A stretch of 63,281 nt of DNA from CAYWMP01 sp964459445 (GTDB taxonomy: Bacteria > Desulfobacterota > DSM-4660 > Desulfatiglandales > HGW-15): assembly GCA_964459445.1 (NCBI GenBank), contig CAYWMP010000009.1, forward strand, positions 1-63,281. Reading direction: 5' to 3'. Under the pieces are notes generated by a model, which saw only the letters and a program-made list of their open reading frames with translations, ran no database searches and had not been told where the DNA came from. Positions 9,151 to 17,355 of the stretch are shown here, piece after piece (within the stretch, counting starts at the first letter, position 1; every line of letters starts with the position of its first letter). The position numbers were made by a program, and so were the translations under genes.

Positions 9151-11431
9151 TTTTTTCCTCCTTCGGGCCAAAATGGCCGGCATGAATACTTGTCTCTAAA
9201 ACCCTTTCTAAATTAGCTGGCAAATCATAGATTCTTTTTCCAAGGGCATCTGCTATGGCGTTCAAAATCGCAGGGGCGGTCGGAATCAGGGCCGGTTCTC
9301 CGACGCCCTTGGCGCCAAAGGGACCCGTGGGTTCGGGAGATTCGACAATAATCGGAATCACTTCGGGCATATCCGAACAGGTGGGTATAAGATAATCTTT
9401 CATGGATTCAGTCTGTCCGGGAACGAAATCCTCCATGAGCGCAAAGCCCAATCCCATGGCCACTCCCCCGCATATCTGACCTTTCACATTTTCCGGGTGA
9501 ATGGCCTTTCCCACGTCATGGGCCGCAACAATTTTTTCCACTTTAACTTCGCCCGTGAGGGTGTCCACGGTGACATGGGCCAATTGAGAGGCAAAGGCAT
9601 AGGTGGCATAGGGGACACCTTGTCCGGTCTCCGGATCCAAAGGCACGGTTTCCGGATCAAAAAAGCCCTTCCAGGTCAAGGGAATGCCCTTTTCGTGAAT
9701 ACGCTTGGCCAGGCTGGAAAAATCGATCATCCTGGTCTTGTTTTTTGCGTTCTTCACAAAGCCCGAATCAAGAAACAGATCGGTTTTTGACGATTTGAGT
9801 TTGTCTACAGCCCCGGTGAGCAGGACATCAGCGAGCTTTTCCGCAGCATCCTTGACGGCGTTTCCTGAGATGTAGGTTTGTCGGCTTGCGGAGGTGGCGC
9901 CCGCATTGGTCGTACATTTAGTATCCGCAACAACCATACGAATGTCTTCAGACTTGAGTCCCAGAACCTCGGCGGCAATTTGAGCCAGTATGGTGGTCGA
10001 ACCCTGACCGATGTCCGCACACCCCGTAAACAGGGTTACGTCGCCGTTCATGTCCATGACGACCCTGGTCGTTGAGGGATTTTGAACACCCGTATTACCA
10101 ATACCGTACCACATGCACCCAATACCAAGGCCTCTTTTTTTAAAGGGCGCCGTTTCGAGGTTTCGCCAATCTTCTTTGGACTGATCATAGTAAGACCGGA
10201 CGGCATCAAGGCATTCTCCAATGCCCACGCTGGCCTTCAAGGCGTGGCCGGTTCCTGTTTTTGATCCAACCTTTAGGGCATTGATTCGTCTTATTTCCAT
10301 AGGATCAATGCCCGTCTCCTTTGCCAAAAGATCCATTTGGGATTCATAGGCGAAGGCCATTTGCGGGGCCCCGAATCCCCGCATCGCCCCTGAGAAAGGA
10401 TTGTTGGTATAGACACATAGGCATTCGACCTCCACATTTTCGATTTCATAGGGGCCTGTAGCATGAACGGCGGAGCGGGATGCGACGGCTAGGCCATAGG
10501 AGGCGTAGGCTCCGGTGTCACAAGTGATGTCGGCCTTCATGGCTATGAGTTTTCCGGCCCTATCGGCGCCCGTCTTGAGGCTTATTTCGAGGGGATGCCG
10601 CTTGGCCGTGGCAAGGTAGGACTCTTCCCTGGTGTACACCATCCTGAGCGGCCGTTTGAGGTGAAAGAGGGCGAGGCCGATAAAACCCTGCACATTGAGA
10701 TCAAGTTTGGATCCGAACCCACCTCCCGTGGCGCCCTGAATGATACGCACCTCTTCATCCTCTAATCCCAGGAGATCGACCACTTCTTTGTGGTCGTAGT
10801 GGGGATTCTGGGTCGAGGCGAAGATAACAAGCGTCCCATCGTAATCCACGTACCCTGCACCCGCATCCGGCTCCAGGTAGTTATGCTCGATGCGGGCAGT
10901 ATGATAGGTTTTCTCTACAATAGCCGCACATCGTTTGAAGGCCTCGTCGATATTTCCCTTTCGAACCTTGCGGGTGTAAAGAAGATTGCCCTTTTCATGG
11001 ATTTTCATGGCTTCCGGTTCCAGGGCCTCTTGAGGGGTAAATACAGCGGGCAGCTCTTTATAAGTCACTTCTATGGCGTCCAGGGCCGCCTGTGAGGCTT
11101 CCTGGGTCTTTGCAGCAATCAAGGCGATGGGCTCTCCGATCATTCGCACCTTGCCCGAGGCCAGGAGCGGTTGATCCTTGTTAATGATGCCGGTCAGATT
11201 CTTGCCCGGAATATCTTCGGCCGTGAATATTCTCACCACCCCGGGCATTTGGGCGGCCCTTTTATAATCGATTTCCTTTATCAGGGCATGTGATTTGATA
11301 CTCCTCAATACCCTGAGGACAAGGGGCTCGTCGAGGCCGATATCCGCACAAAAAACCGGCTCACCCTTCAGCCTTGGCTCAACACCAATTTTTGAAATGC
11401 TTTGTCCTATGTTTTTGAATTCGGTTTGCAT
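9143..11431 (-). CDS. Nicotinate dehydrogenase molybdopterin subunit (fused NdhL/NdhM)
   Basis: Catalytic molybdenum subunit of a xanthine-dehydrogenase-family hydroxylase that converts nicotinate to 6-hydroxynicotinate. 762 residues. Landmarks: GATGGGFGSK near 230, GAMRGFGAPQ, GCADIGQGSTT, and GAKGVGEPALIPTAPA near 702-717, which contains the glutamate expected to act as base beside the molybdenum. In E. barkeri this subunit is split into NdhL and NdhM; here it is one chain, as in most family members. The stop overlaps the start of ena by 8 bp. Substrate is assigned from context (ena and hnr follow) because the family also includes xanthine, CO and other heterocycle hydroxylases. Confidence 0.85.
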   Translation of the reverse strand: MQTEFKNIGQSISKIGVEPRLKGEPVFCADIGLDEPLVLRVLRSIKSHALIKEIDYKRAAQMPGVVRIFTAEDIPGKNLTGIINKDQPLLASGKVRMIGEPIALIAAKTQEASQAALDAIEVTYKELPAVFTPQEALEPEAMKIHEKGNLLYTRKVRKGNIDEAFKRCAAIVEKTYHTARIEHNYLEPDAGAGYVDYDGTLVIFASTQNPHYDHKEVVDLLGLEDEEVRIIQGATGGGFGSKLDLNVQGFIGLALFHLKRPLRMVYTREESYLATAKRHPLEISLKTGADRAGKLIAMKADITCDTGAYASYGLAVASRSAVHATGPYEIENVEVECLCVYTNNPFSGAMRGFGAPQMAFAYESQMDLLAKETGIDPMEIRRINALKVGSKTGTGHALKASVGIGECLDAVRSYYDQSKEDWRNLETAPFKKRGLGIGCMWYGIGNTGVQNPSTTRVVMDMNGDVTLFTGCADIGQGSTTILAQIAAEVLGLKSEDIRMVVADTKCTTNAGATSASRQTYISGNAVKDAAEKLADVLLTGAVDKLKSSKTDLFLDSGFVKNAKNKTRMIDFSSLAKRIHEKGIPLTWKGFFDPETVPLDPETGQGVPYATYAFASQLAHVTVDTLTGEVKVEKIVAAHDVGKAIHPENVKGQICGGVAMGLGFALMEDFVPGQTESMKDYLIPTCSDMPEVIPIIVESPEPTGPFGAKGVGEPALIPTAPAILNAIADALGKRIYDLPANLERVLETSIHAGHFGPKEEKNV

Positions 11432-11470
11432 GAGGAATTTTATAAATGCTTTGAGTCTTTTTCTGAATTC

Positions 11471-11510
11471 TTGCGCCCTGCGCCTTGTGCCTTACGCCCT
11501 TGGCCTTTTT
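11471..11510. repeat. Degenerate GCGCCTTG-type intergenic repeat
   Basis: A short run of GCGCC(C/T)TG / CTTACGCCCTT units between the FAD-subunit and molybdopterin-subunit genes. It belongs to the same low-complexity family as 3690-3771, in the opposite orientation. Confidence 0.45.
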
Positions 11511-11530
11511 CTACACCGCAGATGAGGTTA

Positions 11531-12546
11531 TTACGGGAGCGTCAGCGGATACATGAGCCTAAAAAATAACCCCTGTATCGCCGGTTCCTTATAAACCGCC
11601 GATGGTCTTCGTCCCGTGATCTCGAGCATTCTATGGGCCAGGATTTTGCCGGCCTCCCAAAGTATTACTTCGCTCGGCGTCTTGCCCATAAGGTATTCTT
11701 CTATTTCTCGAAAACGATTCGGGGTGGGCGTGCAGGACCCCAGGGCAAAACGAATAAATGAGACGGTGTTGTTCTCATCTTTTTGGACCATGGCCGCCAT
11801 GCTCATTCTGGCGATTGCCAGGGCCTGCCTTCTGCCTATCTTCTGAAAGTCCGCGAATTGGACTGCGTCCGGCTTGGGTTTGAGTACGAAATGGGTGACG
11901 ATTTCCTGAGGCAGAAGCGAGCAATGATAGGGGCCGCTGGCTATGTCTTCAATAGGGACGTTCCTTTGTCCGTCAGGGGTGATGACTACGGCCTCCGCCT
12001 CATGAATCAAGAGCGGGGGCACCGTATCACCACAGGGAGAACAATGGGCCACATTTCCGCCGATGGTCGCCACATTTCGAACCTGTTTGCTTGCGAATTT
12101 TTCCGCGGCTTTGACAAGAGCCGGGGCAAAGCGGGCAATGGTATCAGATTCATAGATCTCGGAAATAGTCACTGCCGCGCCAATATGCAGTTCTGAATCC
12201 TTTAGTTCAATTTTTCGAAGCGCATCGAGTCGACTGACATCCAAAAGGCAACTGGTATTTAGTTCGCCCGATCGCAGATCGACCATAATNNNNNNNNNNN
12301 NNNNNNNNNNNNNNNNNNNNNNNNNNNNNNNNNNNNNNNNNNNNNNNNNNNNNNNNNNNNNNNNNNNNNNNNNNNNNNNNNNNNNNNNNTGACATCCAAA
12401 AGGCAACTGGTATTTAGTTCGCCCGATCGCAGATCGACCATAATATCTGTACCGCCTGCCAGAACCTTTGTTTCCTCGCCCTTTTCGGCCAGGAATTCAA
12501 CGGCCTCTTCAAGGTTGTGCGGCCTTATGTAATCTACGTCGAACAT
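11531..12546 (-). CDS. ndhF: Nicotinate dehydrogenase FAD subunit (NdhF), interrupted by an assembly gap
   Basis: FAD-binding, electron-relay subunit of the molybdenum hydroxylase (CoxM/XdhB type). The N-terminus MFDVDYIRPHNLEEAVEFL and the FAD loop AGGTDIMVDL are followed later by ATIGGNVAHCSPCGD, the second FAD motif. A run of 100 N splits the coding sequence, but the 55 bases before the N run are repeated exactly after it. Removing one copy plus the N run (155 bp) joins the two parts in frame into one protein of about 286 residues, a normal length for this subunit. The gene is therefore probably intact. It begins 8 bp after the stop of ndhS. Confidence 0.85.
12290..12389. other. Scaffold gap (100 N) with duplicated flanks
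   Basis: Exactly 100 N. Bases 12235-12289 and 12390-12444 are identical, so the two contig ends overlap by 55 bp and the gap is a scaffolding default rather than missing sequence. Confidence 0.97.
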
Positions 12547-12554
12547 GTGATCTA

Positions 12555-13058
12555 TTATTGCTCGTCTCCAGAACCGGGTTTATGGTCTGCGGCCTCTTCA
12601 ATGGCAGAAAGGATGCTATGATACCCCGTACATCGACAAAGGTTCCCCGAAATCGCCTCAACGATCTCCTCGCGATCCGGGCGAGATTTTTCTTGGAAAA
12701 GTGCATGGGTGCTCATCATGATACCCGGTGTGCAGAAACCGCATTGAACCGCATGCTTTTCAGCAAAAGTTTCCTGCAAAGGATGTAACGCATCCCCACT
12801 GCTAAGACCTTCTATAGTCATTATGTCGCGGCCGTCTAATTGCGCGGCGAACAAGAGGCAGGCATTGACGGCCCTGCCATCTACAACAATGGTGCAGGCC
12901 CCGCATTCACCAATCCCGCATCCCTCCTTTGTCCCTTTTAACTCAAGGACATCCCTGATGAGCTGGAGGGCCGTTAAACCGGCAGGGATATCCAAATCCC
13001 GTTTCTCGCCGTTGATGGTGAAGCGGATATGTACTTTCTTCATTTCAGAAGTAGTCAT
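12555..13058 (-). CDS. ndhS: Nicotinate dehydrogenase 2Fe-2S subunit (NdhS)
   Basis: Small iron-sulfur subunit of the molybdenum hydroxylase, 167 residues. The N-terminal plant-type ferredoxin half has CGIGECGACT near 47-56 plus a later Cys. The C-terminal half holds the second cluster with CGFCTPG near 106 and CRCTGY near 146. It passes electrons from the molybdenum site to the FAD of NdhF. An internal ATG (MKKVHIRF) five codons in is an alternative start. It is the first of the three ndh genes in transcription order S-F-L. Confidence 0.93.
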   Translation of the reverse strand: MTTSEMKKVHIRFTINGEKRDLDIPAGLTALQLIRDVLELKGTKEGCGIGECGACTIVVDGRAVNACLLFAAQLDGRDIMTIEGLSSGDALHPLQETFAEKHAVQCGFCTPGIMMSTHALFQEKSRPDREEIVEAISGNLCRCTGYHSILSAIEEAADHKPGSGDEQ

Positions 13059-13382
13059 GAGTCACTTGTCAGTGGTCCGTTGTTAGTTGTTATTGGGCTT
13101 TGCTCTCCACACCAGCAAGTACGTTAAGAATTTTGAACAGGGCGATAAGAAACATTTATTCTGCTGACAGCAGGACGAAATCCCTATTAAAACTCAAATA
13201 GTTTCCAATTCATACCCTGCAGCGGCTGGTAACATGGAACAAATAAAGATCTCAAAACAGGCCGATAAGAAATGCTTAGATGCAAGGCACCCGAAATTCC
13301 GAGGAGTGAAGCGTACTTTCGGGTACGCTGCAGCGACGAGGGATGAGGGTAACGCGACAGATGAGCGCTTATCGTCGGCCTG
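13059..13382. repeat. Intergenic region with structured inverted-repeat element
   Basis: No gene is seen. The part 13259-13381 is a symmetric element: its left end AGGCCGATAAG is the near-complement of its right end CTTATCGTCGGCCT, and its centre holds a perfect six-pair hairpin (13311-13316 with 13323-13328, loop TTTCGG). A partial copy of the left end (GGCGATAAGAAA) occurs near 13141. The layout suggests a mobile or structured repeat rather than a terminator, since no T run follows. Confidence 0.6.
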
Positions 13383-13976
13383 CTACCTTAAACCGTCTTC
13401 TCCTTTGACTTCTTCTACCTTCAACCCTCCTACCCTGGGCACGGGTCTGCCGGAATCGGTGACCGCCACGATGAGAATCAATTCATCGGACCGGGGTGCA
13501 TCCGGTACCCTGACTTCCATGGCGTCAAAATGGGAACGCACAAAGGCCGCATCCTTAAAATGCAATGGCACATCCAGGGCCACACCGGGGTACCCCAGCT
13601 TTTTGGCTGAAGGGATCAAGGCTTTGCCGCCACCAACGTTTGAACGCATGGGCTTCCCAAGGGCAGGATGCATGATAGCCGCACAATGCTCCAATTCGCC
13701 GTCACTCCCGACAACGGCTCCCTTGCCATAGCTGTGGACTTTTTCCGGCTCAATTCCAAGAGCGGCCACTGCCTTCTTTGTCAGCATTTCACCAAGTTCT
13801 TCGCTCCATTCGATCAGGAGGCTGAGATCTTCCTGGTATTTTCCGGCAAAGGGATTTTTGAAGACCGCCGCTGCGGCCGCTTTCCGGGTAGGTGCATCCA
13901 AAACCTTTGCGCCATCGGCTTTAGTTTCTTCTACGAACGTATAAATCTTCCGGATTAGGGGTTTCTCTTTGCTCAT
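13383..13976 (-). CDS. DUF1185 / 'amino acid synthesis' (AA_synth) family protein
   Basis: 197 residues with a good AGGAGG ribosome site six bases before the ATG. I recognise the AA_synth (DUF1185) family by KIYTFVEET at the start, YGKGAVVGSDGELEHCAAIMHP in the middle and the IPSAKKLGYPG and DVPLHFKDAAFVRSHFDAMEVRVPDAPRSDE segments. The family has no firmly established reaction that I can name; it is often found in catabolic operons. Here it lies between the aldehyde dehydrogenase and the nicotinate dehydrogenase genes, so it may act on an intermediate such as the enamide or 2-formylglutarate (inference only). Confidence 0.8.
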   Translation of the reverse strand: MSKEKPLIRKIYTFVEETKADGAKVLDAPTRKAAAAAVFKNPFAGKYQEDLSLLIEWSEELGEMLTKKAVAALGIEPEKVHSYGKGAVVGSDGELEHCAAIMHPALGKPMRSNVGGGKALIPSAKKLGYPGVALDVPLHFKDAAFVRSHFDAMEVRVPDAPRSDELILIVAVTDSGRPVPRVGGLKVEEVKGEDGLR

Positions 13977-14035
13977 GGTTTCCCTCCTACACTAAAAAGG
14001 TTCCTAGGTTCAGGGTTCAACGTTCAGCGCCGCCT

Positions 14036-14055
14036 CTGGCCGCCGAAGCGGCCAG
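14036..14055 (-). promoter_or_regulatory. Intra-operon hairpin with UUCG tetraloop
   Basis: On the minus-strand transcript this reads CTGGCCGC-TTCG-GCGGCCAG: eight perfect pairs closed by C(UUCG)G, an exceptionally stable loop. It lies in the 128-bp spacer between the aldehyde dehydrogenase and AA_synth genes. No T run follows, so it is more likely an mRNA-processing or stability element than a terminator. Confidence 0.6.
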
Positions 14056-14104
14056 TTTGATCAAAAAACTGACTCCAGCGTTGCGCAGTCAGATACGAGG
14101 GTTC

Positions 14105-15586
14105 CTACCACCGCTCAGTGACCGTTTTCTGATCAAGGAATAGTCTAAGGGAATCGATCCTGGATTTGGCGACACCGAGGGCCGACTCGTTCTTTGAACC
14201 AAGGGGGAAAAAGGCAAAGGGTTGAGGCACAGGGACGTTTATCCCGATGTTGCCCACATCGGCCTCTTTCATAAACCGGCGGGCAATGGCGCCGTTTTGG
14301 GTGAAAATGCAGCCCGAATGACCATAGTCGTCTTTATTATTAATCCATTCGAGGGCCTCGTCGAGGTCGTTGACGCGCATCAGATTGGCAACCGGTCCGA
14401 ATGCCTCGACTCTGGCGATATGCATGTCCGGGTTCACATCTTCAAGGATGGTGGGTCCAAGGAAAAATCCTTTTTCGAACCCCGCGACACTGGGACTCCT
14501 TCCATCAAGCGTTAACGTCGCTCCCTCTTTGATGCCCTTTTCAACAAATTCAGCCACCTTTTGCTTTCCGCTGTCGGAAACCAGCGGTCCTAACTGGGTG
14601 GATTCATCGAGGCCATAGCCCAATTTCATTTTCGAAGAACCATCAATGAATTTGTCCCTCACATCATCATAGGCCTTGCCCGCAAAAAGAAGGTTGTCGG
14701 TTCCAAGACAACGCTGACCTGCCATGCCATAACATCCGCGCAGCAATCCGTCCACAACGGCATCCACATTACAATCCGGCATGATCAGTACGTGATTTTT
14801 GCCGTTTCCATTAATCGAGGCTTCTTTACCCAGCTTTCCAGCGAGCTCGAAGAGCTGTTTCCCCACGCTAGTCGATCCGATAAATCCTACGCCCTTCACC
14901 AAAGGATGGGATAGGAGTTTTGTGTTCACATTGCTCCCCCCGTAGATGAGATTGACCAGACCAGGGGGAAAGTCTTCAACCTCCGAGGTGACCCTGAATA
15001 TGGCATCCAGGCAAACCGGGTCGTTCTTGCTGGGGCTGACGACCACGGGACAGCCGCTTGCGATGGCATAGGGGACAAAGGAAGACCAGGCATGCATGGG
15101 TATGTTGTTGGGGGTTATGATGAGGAAGACACCTCTTGGCTCCCAGTAAAGGGCCTGGTCCAGCCCTTTGGCAAGATCCGTCACATATTCTCCTTTGGTC
15201 AAAAGCAATAGGGCAGAGCAGGCCGATTCGATATTCTCGATGCACCGTCGAAGGGTTCCCCTGGCTTCACCTATGGTCCTGCCATGGTCCTGCACGAGGA
15301 CTCGACATAACATCTCAAAATGCTCTTCGAATTTTCCCCTAAGGTCAAAGAGGTAGCGAGCCTTGTCTCGAAGAGAGACATCCCCCCAGGCCTTGAGGGC
15401 TTCCTGGGCCGATTGTACGGCCTGTTCGATTTCATTATCCGTTGCGGAAGGGAATTCGGCGATAACCTCTCCGGATGCGGGGTTGACGTCTTCATAGATC
15501 TGCGTCGATTCGGAATCCAGCCACTCGCCGTTGATGTAAAATTTCAACCTTCCATAGTGTTTTTCTACCTCTGGTAATAGGGCCAT
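14105..15586 (-). CDS. Aldehyde dehydrogenase, CoA-acylating methylmalonate-semialdehyde-dehydrogenase-like
   Basis: 493 residues of the aldehyde dehydrogenase superfamily. The Rossmann-side motif IITPNNIPMHAW lies near 155 and the nucleophile is the Cys of GQRCLG near 292. The position where ordinary aldehyde dehydrogenases carry a catalytic Glu (the ELGGK motif) reads INGNGKNHV, with Asn, as in MmsA/IolA enzymes that form CoA esters. Known MmsA enzymes turn methylmalonate semialdehyde into propionyl-CoA and CO2. The enamidase product 2-formylglutarate is the same kind of molecule with a longer side chain, so I infer glutaryl-CoA + CO2 as products. It is first after the regulator gene, with GGAG before the start. 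Confidence 0.82.
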   Translation of the reverse strand: MALLPEVEKHYGRLKFYINGEWLDSESTQIYEDVNPASGEVIAEFPSATDNEIEQAVQSAQEALKAWGDVSLRDKARYLFDLRGKFEEHFEMLCRVLVQDHGRTIGEARGTLRRCIENIESACSALLLLTKGEYVTDLAKGLDQALYWEPRGVFLIITPNNIPMHAWSSFVPYAIASGCPVVVSPSKNDPVCLDAIFRVTSEVEDFPPGLVNLIYGGSNVNTKLLSHPLVKGVGFIGSTSVGKQLFELAGKLGKEASINGNGKNHVLIMPDCNVDAVVDGLLRGCYGMAGQRCLGTDNLLFAGKAYDDVRDKFIDGSSKMKLGYGLDESTQLGPLVSDSGKQKVAEFVEKGIKEGATLTLDGRSPSVAGFEKGFFLGPTILEDVNPDMHIARVEAFGPVANLMRVNDLDEALEWINNKDDYGHSGCIFTQNGAIARRFMKEADVGNIGINVPVPQPFAFFPLGSKNESALGVAKSRIDSLRLFLDQKTVTERW

Positions 15587-15599
15587 TACGCTTTACTCC

Positions 15600-16250
15600 T
15601 TATTTAATGTTATTTGTGTTACACACGGCATCAATGGATTTGAGGACATGTTCTTTCATGAGTTTGCAGGCCAGGGATTTGTTATTCCCCTTGATCGCAT
15701 TAAAGATTTCTCTGTGATAGCGGACCGATGACAGGAGATGATCATGGTTCTGCAAGGACTTATAGCTATAGCGACAGACCTGATTATGGATGCTGACTGA
15801 TATTTTCTTGAGGCGATCATGCCCCGAAGTCAGGAGAATGCTGTCATGAAACTCTTGATGGAAATCCTGGTAGCGGATCAAATCAACGGGTTCTTGCCGG
15901 ATGCATTCCTCCATATTCTCCACTATAGTCTCAAGTCCTTGGATATGGTCGTTTGAGAATGCCTCGAAGGCCAGATCAGTCGCCATTTCATAAAGCGTTG
16001 CCTTGAGGGTGTAGGCCTCCCATACATCCTTTTCCGTCATCTCGGTTACGAAGACTCCACGGCGAGGCTTTCGAATGACCAGTCCTTCGGTCTCCAGGGC
16101 CTTGAATGCCTCTCGGACTGGAGGTCGGCTTATACCCAGGCGCTCAGATATTTCTTCTTCCTTGAGCTTCTGGCCGGGCTGATACTCACCCGTAATAATC
16201 CATACCTGGATGTTTCGTTTCGCGAGATCGACAAGGGATTCGATTTCCAT
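15600..16250 (-). CDS. GntR-family regulator, FCD (FadR) subfamily
   Basis: 216-residue DNA-binding regulator. The winged helix-turn-helix spans about 20-75 (LKEEEISERLGISRPPVREA, with the FadR-type RRGVFV wing). An all-helical FCD ligand domain occupies about 80-205; its metal/ligand residues are in QDFHQEFHDSIL and VRYHREIFNAI. FCD regulators sense small carboxylic acids. It is the first gene of the nicotinate operon, 13 bp before the aldehyde dehydrogenase, so it probably controls that operon in response to nicotinate or a pathway acid. I could not identify a clear operator in the 118 bp upstream. Confidence 0.9.
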   Translation of the reverse strand: MEIESLVDLAKRNIQVWIITGEYQPGQKLKEEEISERLGISRPPVREAFKALETEGLVIRKPRRGVFVTEMTEKDVWEAYTLKATLYEMATDLAFEAFSNDHIQGLETIVENMEECIRQEPVDLIRYQDFHQEFHDSILLTSGHDRLKKISVSIHNQVCRYSYKSLQNHDHLLSSVRYHREIFNAIKGNNKSLACKLMKEHVLKSIDAVCNTNNIK

Positions 16251-16368
16251 GAAGTATCCTAAAATCCTAAAGAACCAAGCCGGGCGACGTTATCCCATTA
16301 TCCCGGATTTTTTTCGCCTTCGCCTGTACACCCTGCCGCCTGTCGGAGCAGAGATTCCGCTCACCGAA

Positions 16369-17355
16369 TCATTCCTTTCCAAAAAGGTATCCAAATACAC
16401 CTCTTGGAAAGAACATAACGGTGGTAATGAAGATAAAAGCCAGAACGAGAATCCAATAATAGGCCATAATATCGCTCAGAAATGCCTCTAAAAAGCGCAC
16501 CAATATAGCGCCCAATAGGGCACCAAGGAGAGTGCCCTTTCCCCCAAGAATGACCCAGATCAGAACCTCAGTTGACATCGTGAAACCCAAAATGGTCGGA
16601 CCCACGTAGCTAAAAAGTGACGCAAACAGTGCTCCTGCCAATCCGGCAAGCCCTGCACTGATGGCATAAACCCTGATTTTGTATTGGGCTATATTGTACC
16701 CAAAGAATTCCACTCTCTCCTCATTGTTATTAATGGCGGAGAGGATGCTTCCAAAAGGCGATTGAACCACGCGATAGCAGAATATATAGGACCCGACCGT
16801 GATACCAAGGATAGTGTAGTACAAGAGAATGGGATGAATGATCTCATAGGCAAAAAGTCCTGGTACGCTGAGGGTCAGAGGCGGAATGTCAAAAATACCA
16901 TTAAACCCGCCGACATAATACCAGTCAGTGGCTATTCGCTCGAAGATCACGGCTATAGCCAGCATGATAATAGCGAAATAGGGTCCTGCAATTCTGCTGT
17001 AGAAAAGAAAATAGCCAAGCAACACTGCTAACAGGGCCGGCATGGCGATTCCGACTATGAGCCCGGCATAGGTCGAGTGAAAAAAAGTTACAAAGGGAAT
17101 CATCTGCTTTGTGATAAGGGTCATGAAATAGCCCCCCAATCCAAAGAATACGGCATGTCCAAAGCTGATAATTCCCACATAGCCCCAAATGAGATCCAGA
17201 CTCATGGCAAAAATGCCATAGATAAAATACTGACTCAACTGCTCAGTGGAATATTCGTCCCCAAAGATGGGGTAGAGAAGGAAACCAACAAGAAAGATGG
17301 CCTGGAACAGTTCCTTTCTGCTTTTTGATTTGAAAAAGTTCCGAATCCCCATCAT
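16369..17355 (-). CDS. livM: Liv/Urt-type permease (LivM/UrtC-like)
   Basis: 328-residue inner-membrane permease of the second HAAT transporter. About eight to nine hydrophobic helices are visible, with the LivM landmarks GYVGIISFGHAVFFGLGGY near 60 and the ATP-coupling segment VILGGKGTLLGALLGA near 270. It overlaps the livH start by four bases (ATGA type), consistent with coupled translation. Companion ATPase and binding-protein features point to a urea/amide-type substrate. Confidence 0.9.
   Translation of the reverse strand: MMGIRNFFKSKSRKELFQAIFLVGFLLYPIFGDEYSTEQLSQYFIYGIFAMSLDLIWGYVGIISFGHAVFFGLGGYFMTLITKQMIPFVTFFHSTYAGLIVGIAMPALLAVLLGYFLFYSRIAGPYFAIIMLAIAVIFERIATDWYYVGGFNGIFDIPPLTLSVPGLFAYEIIHPILLYYTILGITVGSYIFCYRVVQSPFGSILSAINNNEERVEFFGYNIAQYKIRVYAISAGLAGLAGALFASLFSYVGPTILGFTMSTEVLIWVILGGKGTLLGALLGAILVRFLEAFLSDIMAYYWILVLAFIFITTVMFFPRGVFGYLFGKE

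Noticed and set aside
13131..13381. CRISPR-like or tandem-repeat array
   Set aside because: Only one full symmetric element and one partial arm; no regular repeat-spacer pattern.
16251..16368. Possible GntR operator (TGTACA near 16325 and repeated GGGATAA units) upstream of the regulator
   Set aside because: No convincing palindrome with the spacing expected for FadR-type GntR proteins.
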